A stretch of DNA of 64,000 nucleotides, from contig NW_025934708.1 in NCBI RefSeq assembly GCF_000764305.2, forward strand, positions 1,656 through 65,655. The letters run 5' to 3'. The notes below the pieces were generated by a model, which saw nothing but the letters and a program-made list of their open reading frames with translations, searched no databases and was not told the origin of the DNA. Numbering within the stretch: position 1 is the first letter of the stretch; each line of letters begins with the position of its first letter. Source of the DNA: Hyalella azteca (taxonomy: Eukaryota > Arthropoda > Malacostraca > Amphipoda > Hyalellidae). Below, piece by piece: positions 10,701 through 19,883 of this stretch. Both the position numbers and the translations under genes were made by a program.

Positions 10701-11767
10701 TATGCAAAAAGACATGGAGGTCACCTACAAGATGTAATATTCAAGAATTAAACTTGTAAGTAAACCCAACGAAACTTTAAATGTAGCTCTTTGTAAAAAA
10801 GAAAGAATTAAAACGCTATCTTTAATACTTTTTACTTTGTGATTTTTTTAAAAGAGTAAGTTCCCACGCCGCACCCTGTACTAGGTAAAAGATTCCCCTA
10901 CTCCTCTGAAGTAAATTGAATGCAGACGTGACAGCTGGACCCGTGGACCACCGGACATGCTTCACTTGTTGCCCACGCGCTGAACACCCACCTGTTACTC
11001 CTGGTGTGTTCCATCACTCAAGTTTATCGAACTTATAACATTTTTTTCAACTGTTATCCGACACATTTTTGCGTGGCAGGATCAAGGTATTCACCCCATA
11101 TATTTCAGTTCCCTGAATGTTTTATTTTGACTGTTTTTATCACTAACGCGGATTATGATTCAAAACAACATCAAGATGTGATAATGTTACTTCACTTCTG
11201 CAGAACAAAGGCATCGAGATCTGGGCGCGTCCCATCACCCCCGTAGACCAGAATTATTACTCCTACGCCATCGCCTTCCTCAACCGCCGCACAGACGGGA
11301 CACCTTCTGAGGTGAGAGCCGTGTCTGTGATGTGCTTGTTTCTCTCGTAATTCATATGTGTTAGGGCAATTTTTCCATATTTCACTGTCATTTCATTGCT
11401 AATTGGAGTTACCAGCATATGTGAAAGCTGAATATTTCTTACGTTAATTATCATTCATAGAAACGTCTACCTTATTTTCTACGATTAATTTTAAGAAACT
11501 TTTCCTCCGTTCCTGTTGTAGAGTAACTCCTACCGATTATCATTGATGAAATTCTTGTTATCTGATATCATTGCCTCGCCTTAGGTGTCAGTGAAGCCAG
11601 CAGAGCTTGGCATGACGTATCCCAACGGCTACACTGTCACTGATCTTTTTTCCGGCGTCAAGTACGGCCTTGTGAATCCTAAGAATATCTTCAAGGCTGA
11701 TGTGAACCCCTCAGGCGTTGTCCTACTACGATGGGACCTCGCTGCTTCCCACGACAATGAAATATGA
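1598..11767 (+). CDS. NAGA: Alpha-N-acetylgalactosaminidase (GH27), copy 1, gene span
   Basis: Lysosomal retaining exoglycosidase that removes terminal alpha-linked GalNAc from glycoconjugates. Using exons 1598-1761, 3666-3840, 4261-4435, 8476-8570, 9007-9168, 9480-9677, 10397-10504 and 11585-11767, all phases fit and give 419 residues (human enzyme 411). Visible features are a signal peptide of about 21 residues, then [25 protein letters not shown]; the nucleophile Asp160 in [13 protein letters not shown] (Ser192) in the specificity loop; the acid/base Asp221 in [25 protein letters not shown]; and [11 protein letters not shown]. The locus also holds alternative or extra copies of exons 3, 4, 5 and 7 (listed separately) and an adapter sequence in intron 1. 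The order of exons in the real genome is therefore uncertain, although the family assignment is secure. Candidate poly(A) signals lie at 11893 and 12004. Confidence 0.93.
1730..2075 (+). repeat. 102-bp tandem array across the exon 1 splice donor
   Basis: The last 32 bases of exon 1 plus the first 70 bases of intron 1 are repeated at exactly 102-bp spacing. Donor junctions CAG|GT fall at 1762, 1864 and 1966. A fourth degenerate copy has CAG|TT at 2068, so its GT is lost. Only the first donor keeps the reading frame, because the next bases AGG TAA give a stop. The minus-strand NAGA paralogue carries the same 102-bp array. Confidence 0.92.
2400..2890. repeat. ggggtaagacagga repeats with short inverted copies
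   Basis: The motif ggggtaagacaggaycac appears at about 2414 and 2803. Inverted copies (tcctatcttacccca, about 2848-2862) face the second one, so 2800-2862 can fold. The stretch is probably a palindromic transposon remnant in NAGA intron 1. It shows no coding potential. Confidence 0.45.
3440..3477. other. Second Nextera mate-pair junction adapter
   Basis: The identical 38-bp mosaic-end palindrome found at 314-351 recurs inside NAGA intron 1. The sequence on either side (gttgaccttgagt and caactgaactgagtgg) need not be contiguous in the genome, so the length and content of intron 1 are unreliable. Confidence 0.97.
3583..3607 (+). repeat. Shared terminal motif cgccgcaccctgta
   Basis: The string gtaagttcccgcgccgcacc plus ctgta recurs with one change at 10856-10880. 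Both copies end in ccctgta, the form expected for a transposon end next to a TA target site. The family is unknown. Confidence 0.45.
3666..3840 (+). CDS. NAGA: NAGA copy 1 exon 2
   Basis: Preceded by ttgcag and ending GATTAC|GTGCGT; 175 nt, the same length as its minus-strand counterpart. Encodes [33 protein letters not shown] and [13 protein letters not shown], the first beta-alpha units of the GH27 barrel. The aspartates of the SLDDCW motif line the substrate pocket in the family. Confidence 0.93.
4261..4435 (+). CDS. NAGA: NAGA copy 1 exon 3 (nucleophile exon)
   Basis: Acceptor tttcag, 175 nt, donor GAG|GTTAG. Encodes [19 protein letters not shown], then [16 protein letters not shown] and [18 protein letters not shown]. 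The Asp of KLDGC is the GH27 catalytic nucleophile (residue 160 of the model). It differs from the partial copy at 7830-7959 at ILGHLQI versus ILGHLQV and at [10 protein letters not shown] versus [10 protein letters not shown]. Confidence 0.93.
4441..7020 (+). other. NAGA intron 3; no gene seen
   Basis: A 2.6-kb intron between exon 3 and exon 4. Around 5200-6200 it is more GC-rich than most introns here, with purine-rich stretches such as gagagggtggaaagatggcc and short open frames on both strands. None matches a family I recognise. It may be a degraded insertion. Confidence 0.5.
7032..7126 (+). CDS. NAGA: NAGA exon 4, version A
   Basis: 95 nt, acceptor ttacag, phase-compatible with exon 3, donor AAG|GTCCAA (a weak donor). 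Encodes [20 protein letters not shown] followed by [12 protein letters not shown]. In human NAGA the loop CSWPA (Ser188, Ala191) lets the pocket accept GalNAc. Here Ser is kept and the Ala position is Tyr. Version B (8476-8570) has Val there. The two versions are about equally distant from the human sequence, so this looks like a paralogous or alternative exon and not a simple allelic copy. Confidence 0.8.
7163..7390 (+). repeat. 118-bp tandem duplication in intron 4
   Basis: The unit starting gttcatgctatgtggagatg (7163) recurs at 7281 as gttcatgctttgaggaatga. Both continue with cagtgcagattgttc and end near cactcatatgag. There are two copies with period 118, diverged by about a tenth by eye. 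Confidence 0.85.
7703..7829 (+). pseudogene. NAGA: NAGA exon 5, version A, truncated
   Basis: Acceptor cttcag, then [20 protein letters not shown] and [22 protein letters not shown]. The exon should continue into [12 protein letters not shown], as it does at 9007-9168. Instead it runs straight into the middle of an exon 3 copy at cctaa|actacacg. The junction shares about one base and shifts the frame by +1, so the acid/base exon of set A has no donor and cannot be used as written. Either an unequal deletion between tandem NAGA genes or an assembly join would produce this. Confidence 0.85.
7830..7959 (+). pseudogene. NAGA: Partial NAGA exon 3 copy (5' part missing)
   Basis: Begins inside the NYTC codons and continues [38 protein letters not shown], ending ACTG|GTTAGT. 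Its first 95 bases (7830-7924) appear identical to the minus-strand NAGA exon 3 (40465-40559), which stops abruptly at the N at 40464. It differs from exon 3 at 4261 by at least two bases in the same stretch. The simplest reading is that this segment is the missing continuation of the minus-strand gene. Confidence 0.8.
8018..8168 (-). repeat. Interspersed repeat, (acggacagac)-containing, copy 1
   Basis: In reverse orientation this matches 18035-18203 and 48569-48717: ttttagcgcattttctc, then atggaaaaaatgcacta, a ccgtctgtccgt block, acgagaaaatgcg, and a tcactcactgcagtgagt palindrome, ending tgagttatatttttt. It is a short non-coding element of about 150 bp lying in a NAGA intron. Confidence 0.85.
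8476..8570 (+). CDS. NAGA: NAGA exon 4, version B
   Basis: 95 nt, acceptor gcgtag, donor GAG|GTATTG. Encodes [20 protein letters not shown] then [12 protein letters not shown]. The Ser of CSW matches the GalNAc-accepting Ser188 of human NAGA, where alpha-galactosidase A has Glu. Val stands at the Ala191 position. Phase fits both exon 3 versions and exon 5'. Confidence 0.9.
8550..8655 (+). repeat. 34-bp tandem array across the exon 4' splice donor
   Basis: The unit cagatctacgccggcatagag|gtattgttctgat occurs three times, placing GAG|GT donors at 8571, 8605 and 8639, exactly 34 bp apart. Reading past the first donor gives GTA TTG TTC TGA, a stop, so only the first donor supports the protein. 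Confidence 0.95.
9007..9168 (+). CDS. NAGA: NAGA exon 5, version B (acid/base exon)
   Basis: 162 nt in phase 0, acceptor ttgcag, donor ATG|GTGATG. Encodes [54 protein letters not shown]. The second Asp of FDDI is the GH27 acid/base catalyst (residue 221 of the model; Asp217 in human NAGA). This is the only complete copy of this exon in the window. Confidence 0.93.
9480..9677 (+). CDS. NAGA: NAGA exon 6
   Basis: 198 nt, acceptor caacag, donor AAG|GTAAAA. Encodes [66 protein letters not shown]. This closes the GH27 barrel. It is the only copy of exon 6 present, although two copies of exons 4 and 7 are found. Confidence 0.93.
9620..9860 (+). repeat. Tandem array across the exon 6 splice donor
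   Basis: The final 55 or so bases of exon 6 with the first bases of the intron are repeated three times. The CAAG|GT donors fall at 9678, 9767 and 9851, so the spacing is 89 then 84. The extra copies keep the [11 protein letters not shown] coding text almost intact. Reading through the first donor reaches a TAA after nine codons. Confidence 0.92.
10397..10504 (+). CDS. NAGA: NAGA exon 7, first copy
   Basis: 108 nt in phase 0, acceptor ttgcag, donor GAG|GTGGGA. Encodes [36 protein letters not shown], the start of the C-terminal beta domain. Nearly identical in protein to the copy at 11204-11311, which begins NKG instead of DKG. Confidence 0.9.
10562..10740 (+). mobile_element. LINE reverse-transcriptase fragment
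   Basis: Translates as [35 protein letters not shown], then after a one-base frameshift [14 protein letters not shown]. This matches the RT finger motif (QYGFR..R.T.EAL) and the FLD.EKA.D catalytic region of jockey/I/CR1-type LINEs. About 60 codons remain, inserted in the intron between the two NAGA exon 7 copies. Confidence 0.75.
10856..10880 (+). repeat. Shared terminal motif cgccgcaccctgta, second copy
   Basis: Repeats the 25-bp string of 3583-3607 with one substitution. Both lie in NAGA introns a few hundred bases upstream of an exon. Confidence 0.45.
11204..11311 (+). CDS. NAGA: NAGA exon 7, second copy
   Basis: 108 nt, acceptor ctgcag, donor GAG|GTGAGA (a stronger donor than that of the first copy). 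The protein is [36 protein letters not shown]. The intron sequence before it (10900-10960: cctctgaag...gcagacgtg...gtggaccaccgg) also resembles 9870-9930, so a segment carrying the exon and its upstream intron was duplicated. Including both exons in one mRNA keeps frame but adds a second copy of 36 residues. Confidence 0.85.
11585..11767 (+). CDS. NAGA: NAGA copy 1 terminal exon 8
   Basis: Acceptor ccttag, then [60 protein letters not shown] and stop TGA. The NPSGVV strand is the conserved end of the GH27 beta domain. The minus-strand paralogue has a different tail that is 42 residues longer. Confidence 0.92.
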   Translation: MSVKPAELGMTYPNGYTVTDLFSGVKYGLVNPKNIFKADVNPSGVVLLRWDLAASHDNEI

Positions 11768-11892
11768 GAGAGGAACACTTTCTCTGCCGGCCACATATTT
11801 GGCAGTCATAACTGAAGTCATTACGATCTGGCATTCCAACCAACATGAACTTTGTTCGTCATAACTCCTTCGAAATCGACGAAACGGAACTA

Positions 11893-12009
11893 ATAAAATC
11901 GGGCCACCTTATCTTAACAGGCAACAGCCTGCTCAGCGACAGTATTCATAAGATTCATGCTCGCTGAGCTAATTAAACTCAACCATTGCTGAAAAGTTAA
12001 CAGAATAAA
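11893..12009 (+). promoter_or_regulatory. Candidate poly(A) signals of NAGA copy 1
   Basis: AATAAA occurs at 11893-11898 and 12004-12009, 126 and 237 bases after the stop codon. Either could end the transcript. Confidence 0.45.
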
Positions 12010-13735
12010 TATACATTTCGTGTTACCAAACAGATGTGTTTAAATGTGCATTACGTGTTACTGAACAAATCGGTTTAGAGACGGATTGCTTGAATCTGTC
12101 TGACTAAATTGTGTGTCTGTCCGCAAGATTCGTGGCTTTTGTTCATTTCTTTCTTACGACTTGATCTCTTCAGATCCCCGCCCAGCCGTGACTTCTGGAC
12201 GAGAAATTCCTCTCGCATCTGTCACTTCCGTCCAACAGTGTTTCTTATTATGAGTGATATCTACCAAGTCCGAATATTTTAGTAACTATGTGCCCCACGT
12301 TCGTGAACTCTTTGTAGCCCGCCAAGAGCTTTTACCTGCCTCAAGTATAAACTTGAGCATTTCAACCTGTTCAATGCTCGTAAGAAAGATAGAAAATTAT
12401 ATTCTTGTGTGTGAATCTACAAAGTATTAGAGTAGTACAGCAGAAAGTGAAATCACATTAGGAATAAAGAAAAATGTGTGTGAAACAGGAGTGACGTTCA
12501 CAGTTACTAATTTAAGTGTATCCACTGTGTGCAACAACTTGGTCCTGTATGTTTTTTGGCCTTCCTAGCTCAGAAGAATTTGACAAGTTACTTCCGTTTC
12601 CTGATTTTTAAAACTTGTTAACAGATTTTTCATATTGATATTAGAGTGATTATATTGTGAGTAATTTTTCTATTAGCATCATCTGGCATTGGCATGGGGC
12701 ATTGAGTCGTGCGTTTGAGTTTGTGAATGAACTGTGTGTGCTACCCTAGTAGGTATTAAGCGTCATCATTGAGAAAAGGCCACTCGACATGTGTGGAGAG
12801 TGTTTATTCAACTTATGTATATGTTTTAAGTTTACCACGATTAGTAGTTGAAGAAGACCATGAGAATCTTTGATAAAGCGTCGTTTATTCATATCGCTGG
12901 TCCCCCTGTGCAAGAATTATATTATTATAATTCAATAATTATACGGCACACTATAGCACCATGCAAGAATTTAGAATTTAGATGATGCTCGGACAACACG
13001 CAGGAATGAGGTGAACATTCAATCGTAGCTGGAGCTCTGTTTCAAGTCATAATCAGTTTAGTCAGTTTTCTGTATTTATTTTATTGTTACTGTTATCCGA
13101 GCAGCGAAACTGGCGAGATGGCAGTACGCTCTTATTCTGTTCAGAAGGCTTATAGGCTTCTTCGAAAATTTTGATCATATATTTGTTTTTATCGTGTATG
13201 ATGATCCGCTCTAATATATTTGAAATTATTCAAACACGCATTTTTTACCTTCGTTCCAAGCAATTTTAGGGGTTTCTGACGGTCGGAATGGTGGTGGTAC
13301 TTGTGGCTCTTTGAACCCAAGCTACGTCAGTAAAGCGCCTGTAAACGGTACGTACATGCAAGTAAAGAATTGCTTGCAGCGTAACTAATAACTTAATCAA
13401 TGAAAGCGAAAGCAATTGGCTAGAGTTATAAATTTTGGGACGCCTGTCGGAGACCACCACTGCCGTGCATCGAATGGACTATCGTGATCCCTTCCCTCAA
13501 GAACGTATCCTATAACACATTTTGACTATAACATTATCAGCGGCAAGCCACCAGACAGATCACATCCATTGAATTAGATCAATCAGCCCACAGAAAAGTA
13601 GCCTGACGTAGAATGGCCCAGCATCGTCTGTCAATACGCGAAAAAATTTTACACCACCTGGACAGAACGGGCCGGAGCCGTCTGTATCTGTCCCATGTGC
13701 CGAATCAACCCTAAAAGTGACCGTCTAGTGGTGCA
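12010..13735. other. Intergenic; nothing recognised
   Basis: AT-rich sequence after NAGA copy 1. No open frame with family similarity, RNA gene or clear repeat was found. Some of it may be 3'UTR. Confidence 0.5.
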
Positions 13736-13739
13736 CGAC

Positions 13740-13990
13740 AGTGTTCACATGGTTATAATAGCGGTTTCAGCGTTTATTAAGCCTATGGCCTGTCTCCGAC
13801 TCTTAACATCGCAGCACATTCACAGCATTTTGCGGTCTCGAACTCGCAACTCTCTGCTGTGCTTAACCGCCCGGCCTCCTTGCCGATTCTGACCAGAAAC
13901 TGGCGCACAGAGCTGGGATGGAACCCGCGCCTCTCTGCTCCAATCTTGGTACTCTGAACTGTAACCAATGGGCCTCCCTGCCCATTGGTT
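13740..13990 (-). mobile_element. Dimeric tRNA-like SINE, copy 1
   Basis: On the minus strand this matches 44270-44520: ggcagggaggcccattggtt, a gcgggttccatcccagctct B-box region, a shared core cagtttctggtcagaatcgg, then a second tRNA-like unit ggccgggcggttaag followed by gcgagttcgagaccgc. Two A-box/B-box pairs in series suggest a SINE built from two class II tRNA-like (Leu/Ser-type) units. Confidence 0.75.
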
Positions 13991-13999
13991 GAACTAGTA

Positions 14000-15110
14000 C
14001 AAGGTTGAGTGGTTGACCCCCCATCAGAAGCCCATTTTTGCGGATGAAGTTCGTTGTTCGCCTGTGACGTCACTGATCTCAGTGACTCCACGGGCATTAA
14101 CCAATCACTGAAATTCGATTATACCAGTCAACCAATCCGTCATGGGAATGACGGGTTTGTTTACGTTTCTCGATCTACGTGACGTAACAAGAAAGCTGAA
14201 TTGAGAGACGGAAATTCTCGTGGGTCAATCTTATATAGTTCAACCATGAGTGTTCATGCAGTTCCACTGGTGTGCTGGGCCAGTGGGCTGGCTGGTCGCA
14301 GTCCGTTGTCCGCTAGTTACAGTTTGAGCTAAAGTCAGGCAATGTAGTGATGATTCGATGCAACGTTCAGTGGTGGACAACCATTACTCTCCGGGCTATT
14401 CGCTTCAGAATATGGTGGCGTAAAGCTCCTGATATTTAAAGCAAATTGATGTCATGGGCTGGTTACTGATGGATGGCTTGATCCGCGGCTGATTGGTGGT
14501 CATCCGGAAATGTGCTGGCGTTCCTCCTTTAGGGCTGATTGGTCGGGTCATCTGACAAGTTCGGTGGTGCACGGCTGCATTCCACCTTCAAGCACTAAAT
14601 TGCAGTTGCTACTTTGCCCTCTTGCATGATTACGCTCGGAAAGGAATATAAACTGAATTGTGGACATTGGCCTCTAGCATGCATCCGTCCGGCGGCCCGG
14701 CAGAATGTGCGTAGCTAACATTTTCTGAGCAAGTACCCATGTCATGTGTCTAGCATCTCATCAACTCTATCACCGACATCTTCACGTCTTATTGACCAGA
14801 TTGCTGATTGCTCTCACTAACCTCATTCCTGTTTATCTGACAAACCATCTCTATGAGTAGGAATCAGTAGAGAATTAGGGAGCCAGGATCGGGCCGCGGC
14901 GTTGGTGGACGGTGGTTGCTAGGTAACTTGCTAACTTGCACTGGATCTATCACCGATTTGCCTCACAAAGCTCACATCACTACACTGTACACATCATGAG
15001 AGACTGCTGACAACGTGGAGAGTAAGCATCAGCAGACAGAAGAGTGCAACTGAAAGTGAGAAGATGAAGTCTTTAATTTAATAATCATTGCAGCATTGCT
15101 GAGTCCAGGT
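14000..15110. other. Intergenic; nothing recognised
   Basis: Mixed-composition DNA with several ggctgattggt repeats (about 14280-14540). No gene was identified. Confidence 0.45.
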
Positions 15111-15114
15111 GTTA

Positions 15115-15925
15115 CAACTACAAGTATAGTAGTATAGTATAGTATGGTATCTTCGGCATTAAATAAATAGGCCTGGATAGGCCTGTCGCCGATTCTTGTA
15201 CTTTTCTTGACTAGTCTGGCCTTACGGATGGTAGATTTAAAATCGCTTCTAGATATCAGTTGTTCCGTAGGGTACGAGGCATTTTAAGACTGAACATATG
15301 CTCTTGCATGGCCTTGTCTAGTCTGTTCTTGAATGCGTTCATACTCGGAGCGTCAACAATATCTTCAGGGAGGCTGTTCCACATGTCAGTGACTCGAAGC
15401 GAGAAGAAGTGTTGTCGCGTCGATGAGTTGAACCGCAGTTTTTTAATTTATAGCTGTGGCCCCTGGTGTTGGTTCTTGTTTCAAATTCTAGTAGCCTAAT
15501 CCTTCTGGGACCTTGTACAAACCATGAGTATACTTGTATAGTTGTATACTTCAATGAGGTCACCACGCAGGTGACAATAACGGAGACTGGGAACGTGGGA
15601 AGCTTCATAATCTTCAATCTTTCTTCATAAGACTTGCCCTTTAATCCTGGTATTATCCTTGTTGCACGTCTTTGAACACTCTCAACTAAATTTTTGTCCT
15701 TTTCAAGTCTCGGTGACCACACAACGTTTCCAAACTCTAGGTTTGGGCGCACGACAGAGGTGAACAACAGCTTCATCATTTCTATATCTAGGTACTCGTA
15801 GGAGCGTCTGATCAGCCCAAGCAGTTTATTGGATGTATTAACTTGCATTTCAATATGCCTATAAAATTTTAGCTCCCTGTCAACAACAAACTCCACACAA
15901 ACTCCAAGATCTCCAAGTCAACACA
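15115..15925 (-). mobile_element. CR1/L2-like LINE, 3' end of reverse transcriptase
   Basis: Minus-strand translation from about 15920 gives EFVVDRELKFYRHIEMQVN, KLLGLIRRSYEYLDIEMMK, LLFTSVVRPNLEFGNVVWSP, VQRRATRIIPGLKGKSYEER, the conserved C-terminal region after the RT core in CR1/L2/Rex1-type LINEs. Frameshifts appear after LKIMKLPTFP. A tagtatagtatagta run at about 15123-15145 lies where a 3' microsatellite tail would be expected. This is probably part of the same broken element as 16440-17345, in the same orientation, with the RT core missing between them. Confidence 0.85.
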
Positions 15926-16139
15926 AGTGGTCTGCGCTGGACTTCTTCGTCACCTAGACACCTACAACCTGTCATCATCATCAACTTGCTACTTGCTAAG
16001 TTGCTAGTAGCCTTCTAAATAACCATGTACCCATCATCACCCATGTAATTGAGGAGAATGGCAGACAAAAGTAGAAATGGAATGGGCCACGCTGCCACAC
16101 GCTCTAATACAAGCAGACCAGCAGCAGGAGCAGCAGCGC

Positions 16140-16300
16140 GCTTATCCCACTTGATGCAAATGCCGGATAGGAGCACGGGGCTGGCTCCTGGATAGGCTGG
16201 ATTAGCACGCAGCCCGCAGGATGGCCTGGGTCCTGGATTAGGACGCAGGACGGCCTGGGCCCTGGATTAGCCGTTAGCGTGCAGGATGGCCTGGTCGCCC
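16140..16300. repeat. GC-rich direct repeats (gcaggatggcctgggccctggattag)
   Basis: Three imperfect copies of a unit of about 30-40 bp containing gcaggaYggcctggg and cctggattag. No frame of note is present. Confidence 0.6.
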
Positions 16301-16439
16301 TGGTGCATTAGAGCACTTCAGCACCCAATTCAATGCAAAAACAAGTATGCCATCCTTAACAAGTAGCACTCTTAGACCTTAGAGGGCCTTCAGGCTTCAA
16401 ATTGCACCACCTCTCTCCCCACTAGTCACTACCAAAGTG

Positions 16440-17345
16440 AGTGGCGCTGGAGCCTGGAGGGTTCCATCTGTCCTTGTGGTCGTTGTGGATCTCAATGACC
16501 AACACATTCCTAGAATTCCTAGGCGCTCTCAATAGCTGAAATACTGTTCAAGTCCTCATTTGTGAAATTTGTGAACGCACTCTAAAAGTCATAAAGAACT
16601 GATTGAAAACACTAGCCTTGCCCTCATCACGGTCATCAGAGGATATTTTTTTGTTGGTCTACTTTCAAATCAGAAATAAGATTGCTTGTTTTACACTTTG
16701 AACTATCTGACAAAAAGAAGGCTTTTGGGTTCTTTTTTTAATTTTCTGCCATATTTTTTTCAAATATTTTCACTGCAATGGCAGGCAGCAATACCACCAA
16801 TTTTTTTAAGCTTTATTTTGAGTTTTGCATACAGCCTAACATAGTTGCCTTTAGGAAAGTTCAAGCTTTCATGATTCCGAATCCAAAGCGCCTTTTCTGC
16901 ATAGCACATATTACTGAAAAACAACGATTGGTGGTAGCTTTTGCTCAACAGAGCCTCCTGGTGAAGCTCATCTTACATTGATTCTTCACTAGTAAATACT
17001 AGATCTAGAATATTTGGGGTCAGTTTACCCCTCAAATGGGTTGGCTTGGTGATGTTCTGGATTAAAAATGAGTCTTACACAGACTCCAAGAACAGGGATG
17101 CTAGGTGATTCCCATCTCTTGGAGAGGATTCATCTACTCAGTCTATTTCTGGATGGTTAAAGTCACCAATGATCCACATATGTGACCTATTGAAAGTTGT
17201 GTTCCATAAAAGGCTGTTCAGTACTTTTTGACTATCATAGGACCTGTTTGGTGATCTATACACTACCCCTACACGGAAGCTATCTTTGCCTTTAAGATAA
17301 AGTTTGCACCACACTGATTTGTTAGCTTATTGATGCTCTGGAGAT
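16440..17345 (-). mobile_element. Non-LTR retrotransposon endonuclease and linker fragment
   Basis: Second copy of the LINE seen at 1-475. The endonuclease text lies at about 16890-17345 and is followed downstream (lower coordinates) by a linker including NFPKGNYVRLYAKL and DDRDEGKASVFNQFF, segments that in CR1-like ORF2 lie between endonuclease and RT. The reading frame is degraded. The copy has no adapter, so it shows what the copy at 1-475 lost. Confidence 0.75.
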
Positions 17346-17349
17346 AACT

Positions 17350-18030
17350 TCACTTGCTGGGCCCATAGGAGGTTATAAGCCACAGAGCCACAACTCTGTT
17401 GCACTGCCCTTCAGTTAAGAGTTCACGTTTTATCTTTAAACAGAATCTGAGTTTGTGTAAAAGCATTCCAAAACTTTTTGTGCACTTTCACTTTGTTGAA
17501 TGACCTTATGATGAGTTTGGTCATGCGCTGCCTTCAAGGGTTGCGCCGCCTTCAAGGGTTACTTGGTGATGCGCCGCCTTCAAGGGTTACTTGCGGTTGC
17601 TTCCTACATTATTTCATTATTTACAGGCCTGGATCTATGGATATGACTTCCTAATTGCCTCCCAGCTCCTCTGACTGCCCGTGAGCAGCCGGTGTTGTCT
17701 TGACATCTTGAGAATGGTTGACCTGATTTTCCTTGGTTTTCTGTCTGTTTCTCTCTGGCCATTTCTTGCAAAAATCTGCCCTCTCTAAAGGAGTGAAATC
17801 CTTCTATACAAAGATGGACTTGAAAAAGATTCTCCGAGACTTCTTGCAGCCTTCAGCACACTCCCAACCTGTGCAGTGTGCAGGATCCTTTACAGAGGTC
17901 TGCAGGTGTTGGCAGCAGCATCCTTTGAGGGTAGTCTCTTTCACATTGTAAAATCAACCATTGTGTTGAAGGCCTTGCTACAAGAGTCTGCAATAAGAGA
18001 ACACAGCCTGCTAAGAAGCTCTACCTTTTT
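17350..18030. other. Intergenic; short tandem copies near 17535
   Basis: The string gcgccgccttcaagggttac occurs about three times between 17528 and 17595. The open frame at 17733-17951 matches nothing I recognise. No gene is called. Confidence 0.45.
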
Positions 18031-18034
18031 TGTC

Positions 18035-18203
18035 TTTTTAGCGCATTTTCTCAGTTATGGAAAAAATGCACTATTGTGCTCTCCATGTCCATCTGTCTGT
18101 CTGTCCGTCTGTCTTTCTGTCTGTCCGTGACCTCAAGTTTTTGTTGACGAGAAAATGCGCTCTCTGTCACTCACTGCTGTGAGTACTGAGTTACATTTTT
18201 TTA
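18035..18203 (+). repeat. Interspersed (acggacagac)-containing repeat, copy 2
   Basis: Same element as 8018-8168 and 48569-48717 in direct orientation: ttttagcgcattttctcagt, ctccatgtccatctgtctgt, acgagaaaatgcg, tcactcactgctgtgagt. The gcgcattttctc and gagaaaatgcgc blocks are inverted repeats of each other. Confidence 0.85.
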
Positions 18204-18505
18204 GACATTATTTACCACATGGAACATTTTATACTTTTTAAGCTCCCTTTGATGCATTTGAATGTAAATACAGATTTGTTTTAATGATTTACAGGTGGAG
18301 CAAATGTGGGCAGCAGATGCCACTCCCTTGTCTTTGTCTCTTTTTTCATGAGAAGCACAGAGCATATTATAGGGTGAAGACAGTACATCAAGTCATCCTT
18401 GTGCTGGTGGATGAAACCAGATCAGCCACTGTGCTTATTTTTTAACCTTTATTCTTTTTTCTCTTCTTCTCACCACGCATTCTTAAACAAACAAACCAAA
18501 AAGTT

Positions 18506-18553
18506 GTTTGTAGCCAGAAAAGGCTACAAACAATTGTAGCCTTTTCTGGCATG
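18506..18553. repeat. Short perfect-stem inverted repeat
   Basis: gccagaaaaggctacaa is followed by ttgtagccttttctggc, giving a 17-base stem with a loop of about six bases. It does not look like a bacterial-type terminator context and its role is unknown. Confidence 0.6.
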
Positions 18554-18559
18554 TGTCAT

Positions 18560-19870
18560 TACAGTGTTTTAAACAATCTTTACTGAATATTGTCTAGCCC
18601 AAAATATTCTAATCTAACTGAACTGAACCATGCCTAACCTATCCTTACCTAACCTAACCTGACCAGCCTTTGTGAAGGTTGTTATATGAAATTGTCCCTG
18701 GCTTTTCAACTTAACCTCAGCAAATTATGTATATTTAATGACATGTTTAATTTTCTGCCTGTTCTATTTTAATGCTGTGGATGTTTAAGGCAGAGTTTGT
18801 ATTTATAACATTCAGTAATCATGTTGGACATGCTAACTCCTGTCTCAAACATCTATCCTTATAAGTACTCCAAAAATTGCGGTACCAAGCACTGAGAAAT
18901 GTGTTAAGGGGAAATGTTTTCTGCAGTCTTGTTTGGCAACAAATATTGGAACAGTTAGAGGGTCCCAAGCTCACCACTCAAGGCCCTAACAAGCGATATA
19001 TTTTTTTTTTTGTATAAATTTTCTTCAATCCTGGTCTTGCCAAGATAAAAGACCATGAAAAAGCCAAAAATCCTAGTTTGTCATGACTCATGACTGTCAT
19101 ACTTATGTCAATTTCAGGCATTTCTAACAAAATTTTTGCAATGAATTATCTTGACTCTTGATGAGTCCTTTTATTGAATATAATTCCTTATCTTGTCTGC
19201 AGAATTTTATTTCATTTTATTACACTAAGTATCTTTATTAAATAAAATTCATAAAGAATTCTGACATTTTTGAGAAACACTCCTAAAAAAATAGTTTTCA
19301 TCTAAAATTTTTTAAGAATTCTGTCCCAGATTGGCATGTTAGTGTTGACTGGCAGGTTTTTTCACTCATTCACTAATCTGAAGATGAAAAGTATGGATTT
19401 GAACCAATCAGGAACTTGCTAGAATTTTCTTAAAAATGGGTGAAAATGAACTGAAAATGGGGCAATTTTTGAAAATGTTGAAAAAATTATCTTATTATTA
19501 TAATATAAATTAGGTAAGTTATATGGGGGAATGAATAAGTAAGCATGGGTGAAAATAGATGCCTGCATGGGCATTTGTCATATTCATAGATGGCTTCTGC
19601 AAGGTTGTCCAATTTTCCGTTAAGGATTTGAATACTCGGAACTCACCCTCTAGATTAAAGTTTTTCTCCTTATGAATGAAATATTGTGGCTTAAAAGATT
19701 CCAATTTTTTATACAGTGGAATCTTGCCTAAAATTATGATGTCAGCATGCACTGAATGGCTTCTAATTTAACAGCATGGCTTGAATGCTTGATTAAAAAT
19801 TTGTAAAATAACATATTCTGTTGAATTTTTTTTCTATCATGTATGATGCTTAGTACTTGATTTATTTTAC
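18560..19870. other. 5' flank of the NEMO-like gene; nothing recognised
   Basis: AT-rich. It probably contains the promoter and one or more untranslated exons, because the first coding exon is preceded by a 3' splice site. No promoter motif could be placed. A cctaacctaacct stretch at 18648-18660 is too short to be telomeric. Confidence 0.45.
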
Positions 19871-19883
19871 AGAAATTTTCAAA

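Noticed and set aside
13783..14097. 104-codon minus-strand open frame
   Set aside because: Mostly the SINE copy 1 in reverse; no protein family similarity.
18620..18665. cctaacctaacct stretch resembling the arthropod TTAGG telomere repeat
   Set aside because: Only two or three imperfect units, embedded in ordinary DNA; not a telomere or a clear interstitial array.
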